Shown one piece after another: positions 36,168 through 44,896 of a stretch of DNA of 64,000 bases. The notes under the pieces were generated by a model. It was not told the origin of the DNA. It was given only the letters and a program-made list of their open reading frames with translations, and ran no database searches. Numbering within the stretch: position 1 is the first letter of the stretch; every line of letters starts with the position of its first letter. The stretch spans positions 6,696,001-6,760,000 of the forward strand of contig NZ_CP137734.1 in assembly GCF_033406955.1 (NCBI RefSeq), written 5' to 3'. A program made the translations under genes and the position numbers. This DNA is from Streptomyces violaceoruber (lineage in GTDB: Bacteria; Actinomycetota; Actinomycetes; Streptomycetales; Streptomycetaceae).

Positions 36168-37880
36168 GTGGACGTGAGCGGCGGGAGCGGGCAGCCGCGG
36201 TCCGGCAACGACGAGTCGGCCGGGCCCCAGGCACATCCCACGGCCCCGGCCGCCGACCCCACCGACTCCGCAGAGCCGGGACCCACCGGTCCGAAGGCCA
36301 CGGGTCCCGAGAAGCATGGGACCGAAGCCCAGGGCTCCGACGCACCGGGCTCCGAGAGGCCGGGTTCCGAGATGCCGGGTTCCGAGGCTCCGGGCTCCGA
36401 GAGGTCGCGTTCCGAGGCTCCGGGCTCCGAGGCTCCGGGCTCCGACGCACCGGGTCCCGAGACGCCGGGCCCTGAGACTCCCCGCCCCGAGACCCCGGGC
36501 AGGGGGACCCCGACCCCCGAAACCCCGGATGCGCAGGCGCCGACGCCTCCCGGGCCGGGGGAGACAACCGGCGACGCCCCCCAGACCCCCGAGGCCCCCG
36601 CGTCCCCCAGGCGCCCCGAACCGGCCGCGGGCCCCCGGCACGCCGCGCACGGCACCGGGGCCCCGCACCACCACCGCGCCGAGGCCCACACCGAGGGCGC
36701 GGGCGGGCCGGGCAAGCCGCCGCAGCGCCGACCGGAACCCGGGGGCGGGCTGCTGATGGGCCGGCCCTTCGGCGTGCCCGTGTACGTCGCCCCCAGCTGG
36801 TTCCTGGTCGCCGTCCTGATCACCTGGGTGTTCGGCGGCCAGCTCGACCGCGTACTGCCCGAGCTGGGCGCCGCCCGCTACCTGGTCTCCCTCTTCTTCG
36901 CCGTCGCCTTCTACGCCTCCGTCCTCGTCCACGAGCTCGCCCACACGGTCGCCGCCCTCCGCTTCAAGCTGCCCGTCCGCCGCATCCAGCTCCAGTTCTT
37001 CGGCGGCGTCTCCGAGATCGAGAAGGAAGCCGAGACCCCCGGCCGCGAATTCGTCCTGGCCTTCGTCGGCCCTCTGCTCTCCCTAGTCCTCTCCGGCGTC
37101 TTCTACGCCGCCCTGCTGCCCGTGGAGCCCGACAGCGTCGCCGGCGTGCTGCTGGCCGGCCTGATGGTCTCCAACCTCATCGTGGCCGTCTTCAACCTGC
37201 TGCCCGGCCTCCCCCTCGACGGCGGCCGCATGCTCCGCGCCGTCGTCTGGAAGCTCACCGGCAAACCCATGAGCGGAACGATCGCCGCCGCCTGGGTCGG
37301 CCGCGCCCTCGCCATCGCCGTACTGATTGGCCTGCCGCTGCTCACCCAGTCGCTGGGCAGCGACGCCGCGGACGACGTTGGCATGGACACCGTCATGGAC
37401 GCCCTGCTCGCCGCCATCCTCGCCGCGATCATCTGGACCGGCGCCGGAAACAGCCTCCGCATGGCACGCCTGCGCGAACACCTCCCCGAGCTGCGCGCCC
37501 GCGCCCTGACCCGGCGCGCCGTCCCCGTCCAGGCCGACACCCCGCTCTCCGAGGCCCTGCGCCGCGCCAACGCCTCCGGCGCCCGCGCCCTGGTCGTCGT
37601 CGACGGCGAGGGCACCCCCGCCTCCCTGGTCCGCGAGGCCGCCATCGTCGGCGTACCCGAGCACCGCCGCCCCTGGGTACCGGTCAGCACCCTCGCCCAG
37701 GACCTCACCGACGGCATGCGCGTCTCCGCCGAGCTGTCCGGCGAGGAACTCCTGGACGTCCTGCGCGCCAACCCGGCCACCGAGTACCTCGTCGTCGAGG
37801 AGACCGGCGAGATCTACGGCGTCCTGTCCGCGGCCGACGTCGAGCGCGCCTTCGTCAAGGCCATGGCAAGGCCCAGCTGA
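36168..37880 (+). CDS. Site-2-type intramembrane metalloprotease (M50) with CBS-like tail
   Basis: Membrane protease of 570 residues. The first ~190 residues are a low-complexity, Pro/Gly/Ser/Glu/Thr-rich cytoplasmic region with many PGSE units. The membrane domain has the zinc motif HELAH (in VLVHELAHTVAALRF) and the second active-site motif NLLPGLPLDGGR. The C-terminal part (about 440-570) resembles paired CBS domains, which often sense nucleotides. Substrates of such proteases are usually anti-sigma factors or membrane regulators; none is adjacent. GTG start with GAGGGG upstream, divergent from the nuclease gene. A -10-like TACCAT is at 36107. Confidence 0.88.
   Translation: MDVSGGSGQPRSGNDESAGPQAHPTAPAADPTDSAEPGPTGPKATGPEKHGTEAQGSDAPGSERPGSEMPGSEAPGSERSRSEAPGSEAPGSDAPGPETPGPETPRPETPGRGTPTPETPDAQAPTPPGPGETTGDAPQTPEAPASPRRPEPAAGPRHAAHGTGAPHHHRAEAHTEGAGGPGKPPQRRPEPGGGLLMGRPFGVPVYVAPSWFLVAVLITWVFGGQLDRVLPELGAARYLVSLFFAVAFYASVLVHELAHTVAALRFKLPVRRIQLQFFGGVSEIEKEAETPGREFVLAFVGPLLSLVLSGVFYAALLPVEPDSVAGVLLAGLMVSNLIVAVFNLLPGLPLDGGRMLRAVVWKLTGKPMSGTIAAAWVGRALAIAVLIGLPLLTQSLGSDAADDVGMDTVMDALLAAILAAIIWTGAGNSLRMARLREHLPELRARALTRRAVPVQADTPLSEALRRANASGARALVVVDGEGTPASLVREAAIVGVPEHRRPWVPVSTLAQDLTDGMRVSAELSGEELLDVLRANPATEYLVVEETGEIYGVLSAADVERAFVKAMARPS
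36330..36470 (+). repeat. Degenerate repeat encoding PGSE units
   Basis: About ten copies of a 12- or 15-bp unit (CCGGGCTCCGAG and variants) encode Pro-Gly-Ser-Glu steps in the N-terminal region of the M50 protease. Copy number is likely to vary between strains. Confidence 0.75.
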
Positions 37881-38007
37881 ACGGGTCCCGAAGGGACGCC
37901 GGGAACGGCGCCAGCAACGCCGTACGACCCGGGCCGTTCGCACGCCCCGCGGCCACCACCCGCCTACGCTGGTCAAGCCCCCGGCGGGGAACCGGTAGGC
38001 TGGTCAC

Positions 38008-38910
38008 ATGTCCGAACCGACCGGTGCCGCCCGCAGGCGCGGGCCCTTCACGGTCGGGGACCAGGTTCAGCTGACCGACCCCAAGGGCCGCCACTACACG
38101 TTCACGCTCGAGGCCGGGAAGAACTTCCACACCCACAAGGGTTCCTTCCCCCACGACGAACTGATCGGTGCTCCCGAGGGCAGCGTCGTCCGCACCACCG
38201 GGAACGTCGCCTACCTCGCGCTGCGCCCCCTGCTCCCCGACTACGTCCTGTCCATGCCCCGAGGGGCAGCCGTCGTCTACCCGAAGGACGCGGGGCAGAT
38301 CCTCGCCTTCGCCGACATCTTCCCCGGCGCACGCGTCGTGGAAGCAGGCGTGGGCTCCGGCTCCCTCAGCAGCTTCCTGCTGCGCGCCATCGGCGACCAG
38401 GGCATGCTGCACTCCTACGAGCGCCGCGAGGACTTCGCCGAGATCGCCCAGCAGAACGTGCAGCGCTACTTCGGCGGCCCGCACCCCGCCTGGCAGCTCA
38501 CCGTCGGCGACCTCCAGGACAACCTGTCCGACACCGACGTCGACCGCGTCATCCTGGACATGCTCGCCCCGTGGGAGTGCCTGGACGTCGTCAAGAAGGC
38601 CCTCGTGCCCGGCGGCATCCTGTGCTGCTACGTCGCGACCACCACCCAGCTGGCCAGGACCGTCGAGTCCATCCGCGAGATCGGCTGCTTCAACGAGCCG
38701 ACCTCCTGGGAGACGATGATCCGCAACTGGCACGTGGAGGGCCTCGCCGTCCGCCCCGACCACCGGATGATCGGCCACACCGGCTTCCTGCTCACCGCCC
38801 GCCGCCTCGCCGACGGCGTCGAGCCGCCCATGCGCCGCCGCCGCCCCGCCAAGGGCGCCTACGGCGAGGACTACGACGGCCCCAACGCCGGCGGAGGCTC
38901 CGGCCGCTGA
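38008..38910 (+). CDS. trmI: tRNA (adenine-58-N1) methyltransferase
   Basis: SAM-dependent enzyme of 300 residues that makes m1A58 in the T-loop of tRNA. A small N-terminal beta domain is followed by a Rossmann methyltransferase domain. Motif I is VVEAGVGSGSLSSFLL and motif IV is DMLAPWECL, as in TrmI. In actinobacteria this gene is regularly found just upstream of the proteasome ATPase gene, as here (1.5 kb). ATG start with TAGGCT six bases upstream, suggesting a leaderless transcript. The C-terminus is Gly/Arg-rich. Confidence 0.92.
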   Translation: MSEPTGAARRRGPFTVGDQVQLTDPKGRHYTFTLEAGKNFHTHKGSFPHDELIGAPEGSVVRTTGNVAYLALRPLLPDYVLSMPRGAAVVYPKDAGQILAFADIFPGARVVEAGVGSGSLSSFLLRAIGDQGMLHSYERREDFAEIAQQNVQRYFGGPHPAWQLTVGDLQDNLSDTDVDRVILDMLAPWECLDVVKKALVPGGILCCYVATTTQLARTVESIREIGCFNEPTSWETMIRNWHVEGLAVRPDHRMIGHTGFLLTARRLADGVEPPMRRRRPAKGAYGEDYDGPNAGGGSGR

Positions 38911-38938
38911 GGCGGCCCCGTGCCGCATACAACGTACA

Positions 38939-38987
38939 GACGCCGTGGTGGAGTTCCCGGACCCTCCGGGAACTCCACCACGGCGTC
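38939..38987. terminator. 23-bp perfect stem after trmI
   Basis: A perfect 23-bp inverted repeat with a CCC loop, starting GACGCCGTGG and ending CCACGGCGTC, 28 bp past the trmI stop. Confidence 0.85.
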
Positions 38988-39145
38988 GACGCGTTGACGG
39001 CCACCGCACGACGGCGACCGAGCAACCGGACACGCGCCCGCACGGAAATCGGAACGCGTACCCACCCCGCCGTTCCCCCGCACTGTGACGTGTGGCACGA
39101 TGCTGGCCACCCCCACCGGCACAGCCCTCACAGGAGACACTCCTC

Positions 39146-39736
39146 GTGCAGCACCCCGCCGTTCCGGACCTCTCGCACACCCACACCCGGCCGATCCACT
39201 GGGTGGCCACCGCCACGGCCGTCGCGGGCGTGGTCGCCCTGTCCTCGGTCCTCCAGCCCGACGCCGCCACGGCCGCCCAGAGCGCCGACAAGGCCGCGGC
39301 CCCCGGACCGAAGAGCGCCCCCGCCCACATCGCGCCGCCGGACCCGGCCACCGTGGCCTTCCCCCTGGAATGCGGCCCCGTCAAGGCCCTGGTGCAGAAG
39401 AAGGCCTCCGGCGACCTCGACGGCGACGGCCGCCCCGAAACGGTGGCCGCGGTGCACTGCGACGCACCCATGGGCACCCCGCCCGACGGCGTGTACGTCA
39501 TCACACGGGACACCGACGGCGGCAAGCCCCGCGTCGTGGCCACCCTCGTGGACCCCAAGGACCGCCGCACCGCCACCGAACTCTCGGTGCGCGACGGCGT
39601 CGTCCGCGCCACACTTCTCGGCTACTCGTCCGCCGACGTGCCCAGTTGCTGCCCCGACGTCACCGACGACGTGAAGTGGCAGTGGAAGAACGGCGCGTTC
39701 GTCAGCGACACGCCCTCACAGGCACGCACCGTGTGA
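39146..39736 (+). CDS. Secreted or membrane-anchored protein of unknown function
   Basis: Protein of 196 residues. A hydrophobic segment at about 18-36 (WVATATAVAGVVALSSVL) acts as signal or anchor, followed by an Ala/Pro linker and a globular domain with three or four cysteines (LECGPVKAL, VHCDAPMG, SCCPDVTDD). The segment SGDLDGDGRPE resembles an FG-GAP/EF-hand-like calcium loop. I do not recognise the family. GTG start with CAGGAG about 9 nt upstream. It stands alone between trmI and the ferredoxin gene. Confidence 0.7.
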   Translation: MQHPAVPDLSHTHTRPIHWVATATAVAGVVALSSVLQPDAATAAQSADKAAAPGPKSAPAHIAPPDPATVAFPLECGPVKALVQKKASGDLDGDGRPETVAAVHCDAPMGTPPDGVYVITRDTDGGKPRVVATLVDPKDRRTATELSVRDGVVRATLLGYSSADVPSCCPDVTDDVKWQWKNGAFVSDTPSQARTV

Positions 39737-39810
39737 CCGGCGCCCCCGGGACAGACGGTGTGACACACCAGACAGCAGTCACGGAACGTACGCGCCAAGT
39801 CACATTTTGC

Positions 39811-40116
39811 TCACTCTGAGTCCGGACCGTAGATCTCGGCCCTGTCCGAAACGCGACGTACATGGATGCACTCGCCCGGACACTCCTTCGCCGAGTCCAC
39901 CACATCCGTGAGAAGCGTCAGCGGCACGGGCGTTGTCGCGCCCGGGGCCTGCAGAAGCTCGTCGTCCGCGCCCTTCACGTAGGCCAGACCGTCGATGTCC
40001 AGCTCGAACACCTCGGGCGCGTACTGCGCGCAGATGCCGTCGCCGGTACACAGGTCCTGGTCGATCCAGACCTCCAGAGCCTCGCCGTCGACAGCGGCCT
40101 CCTGCTGCACGCTCAT
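39811..40116 (-). CDS. Ferredoxin of the 3Fe-4S/4Fe-4S actinobacterial type
   Basis: Electron carrier of 101 residues. The cluster ligands are in WIDQDLCTGDGICAQYAP and in AKECPGECIHV, the spacing seen in single-cluster ferredoxins that serve P450s. The last 20 or so residues are a short extension. ATG start with CAGGAGAG upstream. Divergent from the proteasome ATPase; a minus-strand TAGGGT (40191-40186) is a likely -10. The redox partner is not identified here. The P450 at the window end is a possible client but is 22 kb away. Confidence 0.88.
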   Translation of the reverse strand: MSVQQEAAVDGEALEVWIDQDLCTGDGICAQYAPEVFELDIDGLAYVKGADDELLQAPGATTPVPLTLLTDVVDSAKECPGECIHVRRVSDRAEIYGPDSE

Positions 40117-40170
40117 CTCTCCTGCCGTTTCCTGCGCCGAGCCGTTCGGGAATCCGGCCAGCTCTGACGG

Positions 40171-40181
40171 GTGTTGAACAC
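40171..40181. promoter_or_regulatory. Palindrome at the ferredoxin promoter
   Basis: GTGTTGAACAC is a perfect palindrome around one central base. It lies a few bases downstream of the presumed ferredoxin -10, where a repressor would block transcription. The regulator is unknown. Confidence 0.3.
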
Positions 40182-40361
40182 TTCGACCCTACCCCCGCCG
40201 GGGTTCCCCCCACGTTCCGTGGGTATTCCCCTGGCGTGAGGGAGAGCGCAAGGGTGAAGATCGGACACACCCCGACAGTCTTTGTGATCTAGGGGTTTCA
40301 ATCGACACCCACCCAGGTAGGGTCTGGAAGCGTCCAGCTCCCCTTGGAGGAGGTGAGGACC

Positions 40362-42128
40362 GTGGCAGCCCACGACGACGACATGAACCGCGGCATCCGC
40401 CCGGGACGCGGGTCCGAGGACCCGGCCGGGCAGGTGGCCTACCTTGAGCAGGAGATCGCCGTCCTGCGACGCAAGCTCGCCGAATCTCCGCGACACACGA
40501 GAATTCTCGAAGAGCGGATCGTCGAACTGCAGACCAACCTGGCCGGCGTGTCCGCCCAGAACGAGCGACTCGCCGGCACACTCCGCGAGGCCCGCGACCA
40601 GATCGTGGCCCTCAAGGAAGAGGTCGACCGGCTGGCCCAGCCCCCCGCCGGCTTCGGCGTCTTCCTGCAGGCCAACGAGGACGGCACCGCCGACATCTTC
40701 ACCGGCGGCCGCAAACTCAGGGTGAACGTCAGCCCGAGCGTCGAGCTCGACGAGCTGAGGCGCGGCCAGGAAGTGATGCTCAACGAAGCACTCAACGTGG
40801 TCGAGGCCATGGAGTACGAGAGCGTCGGCGACATCGTCACCCTCAAGGAGATCCTCGAGGACGGCGAGCGCGCCCTGGTGCTCGGCCACACCGACGAGGA
40901 AAGGGTGGTACGGCTCGCCGAACCCCTGCGCGGACTCACCATCCGCCCCGGCGACGCCCTGCTCCTCGAACCCCGCTCCGGATACGTCTACGAGGTCGTC
41001 CCCAAGAGCGAGGTCGAAGAACTCGTCCTCGAAGAGGTCCCCGACATCGGCTACGAGCAGATCGGTGGCCTCGGCGGGCAGATCGAGATGATCCGCGACG
41101 CGGTCGAGCTCCCCTATCTCTACCCCGACCTGTTCCGGGAGCACGAGCTGCGACCGCCCAAGGGCGTCCTGCTCTACGGGCCCCCCGGATGCGGCAAGAC
41201 GCTCATCGCCAAGGCCGTCGCCAACTCGCTGGCCAAGAAGGTCGCCGAGGTCACCGGCCAGGCCGCCGGCAAGAGCTTCTTCCTCAACATCAAGGGCCCC
41301 GAGCTCCTCAACAAGTACGTCGGCGAGACCGAGCGGCAGATCCGCCTGGTCTTCCAGCGAGCCCGTGAGAAGGCCAGCGAGGGCACCCCCGTCATCGTCT
41401 TCTTCGACGAGATGGAATCCCTCTTCCGCACCCGCGGCTCCGGCGTCAGCTCGGACGTGGAGAACACCATCGTCCCGCAGCTGCTCGCCGAGATCGACGG
41501 CGTGGAAGGCCTGCAGAACGTGGTCGTCATCGGCGCCTCCAACCGCGAGGACATGATCGACCCCGCCATCCTGCGGCCCGGCCGGCTCGACGTGAAGATC
41601 AAGATCGAACGTCCGGACGCCGAAGCGGCCAAGGACATCTTCGGCAAGTACCTCACCGAACGCCTCCCCCTCCACTCCGACGACCTCGCGGAGCACGAGA
41701 AGGACAAGTCGGCCACCGTCTCCAGCATGATCCAGACGGCGGTGGAACAGATGTACGCCGAATCCGAGGAGAACCGCTTCCTGGAAGTCACCTACGCCAA
41801 CGGCGACAAGGAAGTCCTCTACTTCAAGGACTTCAATTCCGGCGCCATGATCGAGAACATCGTGGGCCGCGCCAAGAAAATGGCGATCAAGGACTTCCTC
41901 GACAAGAACCAGAAGGGCCTCCGCGTCTCCCACCTCCTCCAGGCCTGCGTGGACGAGTTCAAGGAGAACGAAGACCTGCCCAACACCACCAACCCCGACG
42001 ACTGGGCCCGCATCTCCGGAAAGAAGGGCGAACGGATCGTGTACATCCGTACGCTCGTCACCGGAAAACAGGGCGCGGACACCGGACGCTCCATCGACAC
42101 GGTGGCAAACACCGGTCAGTACCTGTAA
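40362..42128 (+). CDS. arc: Proteasome-associated AAA ATPase ARC (Mpa)
   Basis: Hexameric unfoldase of 588 residues that recognises Pup-tagged proteins and feeds them to the 20S proteasome. An N-terminal coiled coil (about 20-75) is the Pup-binding part, followed by OB domains and one AAA domain. Walker A is GPPGCGKT and Walker B is VIVFFDEME. The C-terminus ends in GQYL, with the penultimate Tyr of the HbYX-like motif needed to dock on the proteasome. The GTG start is chosen for its GAGGTGAGG site and family length. It heads the Pup-proteasome gene cluster. Confidence 0.95.
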   Translation: MAAHDDDMNRGIRPGRGSEDPAGQVAYLEQEIAVLRRKLAESPRHTRILEERIVELQTNLAGVSAQNERLAGTLREARDQIVALKEEVDRLAQPPAGFGVFLQANEDGTADIFTGGRKLRVNVSPSVELDELRRGQEVMLNEALNVVEAMEYESVGDIVTLKEILEDGERALVLGHTDEERVVRLAEPLRGLTIRPGDALLLEPRSGYVYEVVPKSEVEELVLEEVPDIGYEQIGGLGGQIEMIRDAVELPYLYPDLFREHELRPPKGVLLYGPPGCGKTLIAKAVANSLAKKVAEVTGQAAGKSFFLNIKGPELLNKYVGETERQIRLVFQRAREKASEGTPVIVFFDEMESLFRTRGSGVSSDVENTIVPQLLAEIDGVEGLQNVVVIGASNREDMIDPAILRPGRLDVKIKIERPDAEAAKDIFGKYLTERLPLHSDDLAEHEKDKSATVSSMIQTAVEQMYAESEENRFLEVTYANGDKEVLYFKDFNSGAMIENIVGRAKKMAIKDFLDKNQKGLRVSHLLQACVDEFKENEDLPNTTNPDDWARISGKKGERIVYIRTLVTGKQGADTGRSIDTVANTGQYL

Positions 42129-42137
42129 AACGCGGGG

Positions 42138-42172
42138 CGGCTGCGGGTGCCCACACCGGGTACCCGCAGCCG
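42138..42172 (+). terminator. Terminator between arc and dop
   Basis: A stem of about 15 bp (CGGCTGCGGGT with ACCCGCAGCCG, one G-T, three more pairs) with a 5-nt loop, followed by ACTGTTTT. The T-run makes this one of the few classical rho-independent terminators in the window. Confidence 0.85.
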
Positions 42173-42360
42173 ACTGTTTTCCGGAGCCCCGGCTGGAGCA
42201 AGGCAATGACGCAAATGATCTCCCCGCCAGCGCAAAGGCGTTCTAGGCTCTTCCATACCGCCGAGTCGCGCAGTGCGGGGACGGGCACCGCACACGCATC
42301 GGAGCGCCAGCGGTACTTGAGCGGCGCCCACTACGGGCGCCGCCGGGCAAGGAGGGCCGC

Positions 42361-43872
42361 ATGACCGTACGGCGAGTAATGGGCATCGAGACGGAGTACG
42401 GAATCTCCGTCCCCGGCCACCCCAACGCCAATGCCATGCTCACCTCGTCCCAGATCGTCAACGCCTACGCGGCGGCGATGCACCGGGCCCGCCGGGCCCG
42501 CTGGGACTTCGAGGAGGAAAACCCGCTCCGGGACGCGCGAGGCTTCGACCTCGCCCGCGAGGCCGCCGACAACAGCCAACTCACCGACGAGGACATCGGC
42601 CTCGCCAACGTCATCCTCACCAACGGAGCACGGCTCTACGTCGACCACGCCCACCCCGAATACAGCGCTCCGGAAGTCACCAACCCGCGCGACGCCGTCC
42701 TGTGGGACAAGGCCGGCGAACGCATCATGGCCGAGGCCGCCGAACGCGCCGCCCAGCTGCCCGGCGCCCAGCCCATCCACCTCTACAAGAACAACACCGA
42801 CAACAAGGGCGCCTCCTACGGCACACACGAGAACTACCTGATGAAGCGGGAAACCGCCTTCTCGGACATCGTGCGCCACCTGACACCCTTCTTCGTCTCC
42901 CGCCAGGTCTTCACCGGCGCCGGCCGCGTCGGCATCGGCCAGGACGGCCACGAACACGGCTTCCAGCTCAGCCAGCGCGCCGACTACTTCGAGGTAGAGG
43001 TCGGCCTGGAGACGACACTCAAGCGCCCCATCATCAACACCCGCGACGAACCGCACGCCGACGCCGAGAAATGGCGCCGCCTGCACGTGATCATCGGCGA
43101 CGCGAACCTGTCGGAGATCTCTACCTACCTCAAGCTGGGCACGACGGCCCTGGTCCTCTCCATGATCGAGGACGGCTTCATCGCCGTCGACCTCGCCGTC
43201 GACCAGCCCGTACGCACCCTCCACCAGGTCTCGCACGACCCCACGCTCAAGCACCTCGTCACGCTGCGCAGCGGCCGCACACTCACCGCCGTACAGCTCC
43301 AGATGGAGTACTACGAGCTGGCCCGCAAGTACGTCGAGGAACGCTACGGCGCGGACGCCGACGACCAGACCAAGGACGTCCTCGGCCGCTGGGAGGACAC
43401 CCTCAACCGGCTCGAGAACGACCCGATGAGCCTGGCCGGCGAACTGGACTGGGTCGCCAAGCGGGAGCTCATGGAGGGCTACCGCCGTCGCGACAACGTC
43501 GACTGGGACGCCGCCCGGCTGCACCTCGTCGACCTTCAGTACGCCGACGTACGGCCCGACAAGGGCCTCTACAACCGCCTGGTGGACCGCGGCCGCATCA
43601 AGCGCCTGCTGGACGAGAACGAGGTCGAGCGGGCCCGTACGAAGCCGCCGGAGGACACCAGGGCCTACTTCCGCGGGCGCTGCCTGGAGCAGTACGCGGA
43701 CGACGTCGCGGCGGCCTCCTGGGACTCGGTGATCTTCGATCTGCCGGGCCGGGACTCGCTCCAGCGGGTGCCAACCCTGGAACCGCTTCGCGGAACGCGT
43801 AATCACGTCAAGGAGCTCCTGGACCGCTGCCGCACGGCGGAAGACCTGGTCAGGGTCCTGGCCGGCGGGTGA
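42361..43872 (+). CDS. dop: Depupylase/deamidase Dop
   Basis: Carboxylate-amine ligase-fold enzyme of 503 residues that removes Pup from substrates and, in species with Pup ending in Gln, deamidates it. The N-terminus VMGIETEYGISVPGHP carries the Mg/ATP-binding Glu. The long insertion after residue 35 (the Dop loop, about RRARWDFEEENPLRDA) separates it from PafA. It has a paralogue, pafA, 5 kb downstream. A -10-like TAGGCT is at 42244, so it may have its own promoter after the arc terminator. Confidence 0.94.
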   Translation: MTVRRVMGIETEYGISVPGHPNANAMLTSSQIVNAYAAAMHRARRARWDFEEENPLRDARGFDLAREAADNSQLTDEDIGLANVILTNGARLYVDHAHPEYSAPEVTNPRDAVLWDKAGERIMAEAAERAAQLPGAQPIHLYKNNTDNKGASYGTHENYLMKRETAFSDIVRHLTPFFVSRQVFTGAGRVGIGQDGHEHGFQLSQRADYFEVEVGLETTLKRPIINTRDEPHADAEKWRRLHVIIGDANLSEISTYLKLGTTALVLSMIEDGFIAVDLAVDQPVRTLHQVSHDPTLKHLVTLRSGRTLTAVQLQMEYYELARKYVEERYGADADDQTKDVLGRWEDTLNRLENDPMSLAGELDWVAKRELMEGYRRRDNVDWDAARLHLVDLQYADVRPDKGLYNRLVDRGRIKRLLDENEVERARTKPPEDTRAYFRGRCLEQYADDVAAASWDSVIFDLPGRDSLQRVPTLEPLRGTRNHVKELLDRCRTAEDLVRVLAGG

Positions 43873-44050
43873 GCGACCCGAGCGGGTACCGGGGAGTAAG
43901 CAGCCGGACAGGGTGGAATATCCCAGGTCCGGGAACCATGGAGATGGTCCCCGTACGTTGGAGGAAGTGCGGGGCCGATGTCGGACCAGATCTGTAGGGT
44001 CTGATCTTGACCGAGCAACTGTGTCGGGCGAACCGAGCGGGGTGAGGGTT

Positions 44051-44269
44051 ATGGCGACCAAGGACACCGGCGGCGGGCAGCAGAAGGCCACGCGGTCCAC
44101 CGAAGAGGTCGAGGAGCAGGCGCAGGACGCGCAGGCATCGGAGGACCTCAAGGAACGCCAGGAAAAGCTGAGCGACGACGTGGACTCCGTCTTGGACGAG
44201 ATCGACGATGTACTCGAGGAGAACGCAGAGGACTTCGTTCGCTCATTCGTTCAAAAGGGCGGCGAGTAG
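44051..44269 (+). CDS. pup: Prokaryotic ubiquitin-like protein Pup
   Basis: Small, mostly disordered modifier of 72 residues, rich in Glu, Asp, Lys and Gln, with a helical ARC-binding segment. The C-terminus is GGE, so the terminal residue is already Glu and needs no deamidation before PafA links it to lysines. ATG with GGTGAGGG upstream. TAGGGT at 43995 is a possible -10. It lies between dop and the endonuclease VII-like gene, upstream of the proteasome subunits. Confidence 0.95.
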   Translation: MATKDTGGGQQKATRSTEEVEEQAQDAQASEDLKERQEKLSDDVDSVLDEIDDVLEENAEDFVRSFVQKGGE

Positions 44270-44302
44270 CCTTCGAAATGAAGGCTGTAGCGGGGGGTTC
44301 GC

Positions 44303-44896
44303 TTGGCGATCGAAGAAGTTGGTAGGCGTTGCTCGCGGTGTAAGGACCACAAGCCGCGGGCAGCGTTTGCACGAAACAAGGCGATGCGTGACGGGCTGCA
44401 GGCCTACTGCCGAGAGTGTGCTGCGGCCTACCACCAAGAACGCCAGGTGGCCAAGGGGTGCAACGTCCGACCCCGAGTGGAGGTGCCCGAGGGGCACAAG
44501 CTCTGCCGGACGTGCGGGGAGATCAAACCCCACAGCGAGTGGACCCGGAATCGTACGGCTTCGGACGGTCTGGCGACGCTCTGCAAGACCTGCAAAGCGG
44601 CGAAGGGCCGAGTAGGGCACTTGAAGCGTCACTACGGCCTCACCGAGGCCGAGCGGGACGCGATGGTCGCCTCTCAGATGGGCCTCTGCGTGATTTGTTT
44701 GAAGGCTCCGGCCGTACACGTGGATCACTGTCACAAGACGGGTAAGGTCCGTGGCGTACTGTGCTTCAACTGCAATTCGGCCATCGGCAAGTTGGGAGAC
44801 GATCCCGACGCTGTTCGTCGGGCTGCCGCCTACCTGGAGGGAACCTCGTGGAAGCCAACACTCGTAGCACCGGGCGTCTACCAGCTGCCTTCCTGA
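44303..44896 (+). CDS. Endonuclease VII-like HNH protein with tandem zinc fingers
   Basis: Protein of 197 residues between pup and prcB. Two similar N-terminal zinc knuckles (CSRCKDHKP...YCREC and CRTCGEIKP...LCKTC, about residues 10-40 and 68-98) are followed by a recombination-endonuclease-VII type HNH domain: CVIC, VDHCHKTGKVRGVLC, then FNCN and the family tail LGDDPDAVRRAAAYLE. It probably binds or cuts branched DNA. TTG start with GCGGGGGG upstream. Codon use is less GC-biased than its neighbours, hinting at a phage-derived origin. Its last 49 bp overlap the start of prcB. Confidence 0.82.
   Translation: MAIEEVGRRCSRCKDHKPRAAFARNKAMRDGLQAYCRECAAAYHQERQVAKGCNVRPRVEVPEGHKLCRTCGEIKPHSEWTRNRTASDGLATLCKTCKAAKGRVGHLKRHYGLTEAERDAMVASQMGLCVICLKAPAVHVDHCHKTGKVRGVLCFNCNSAIGKLGDDPDAVRRAAAYLEGTSWKPTLVAPGVYQLPS

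Noticed and set aside
42798..42820. CACCGACAA on the plus strand, giving TTGTCGGTG on the minus strand inside dop.
   Set aside because: The -10 element is at the wrong spacing (9 nt, not 8) and no minus-strand gene follows. The bases simply encode the conserved Asn-Thr-Asp-Asn segment.
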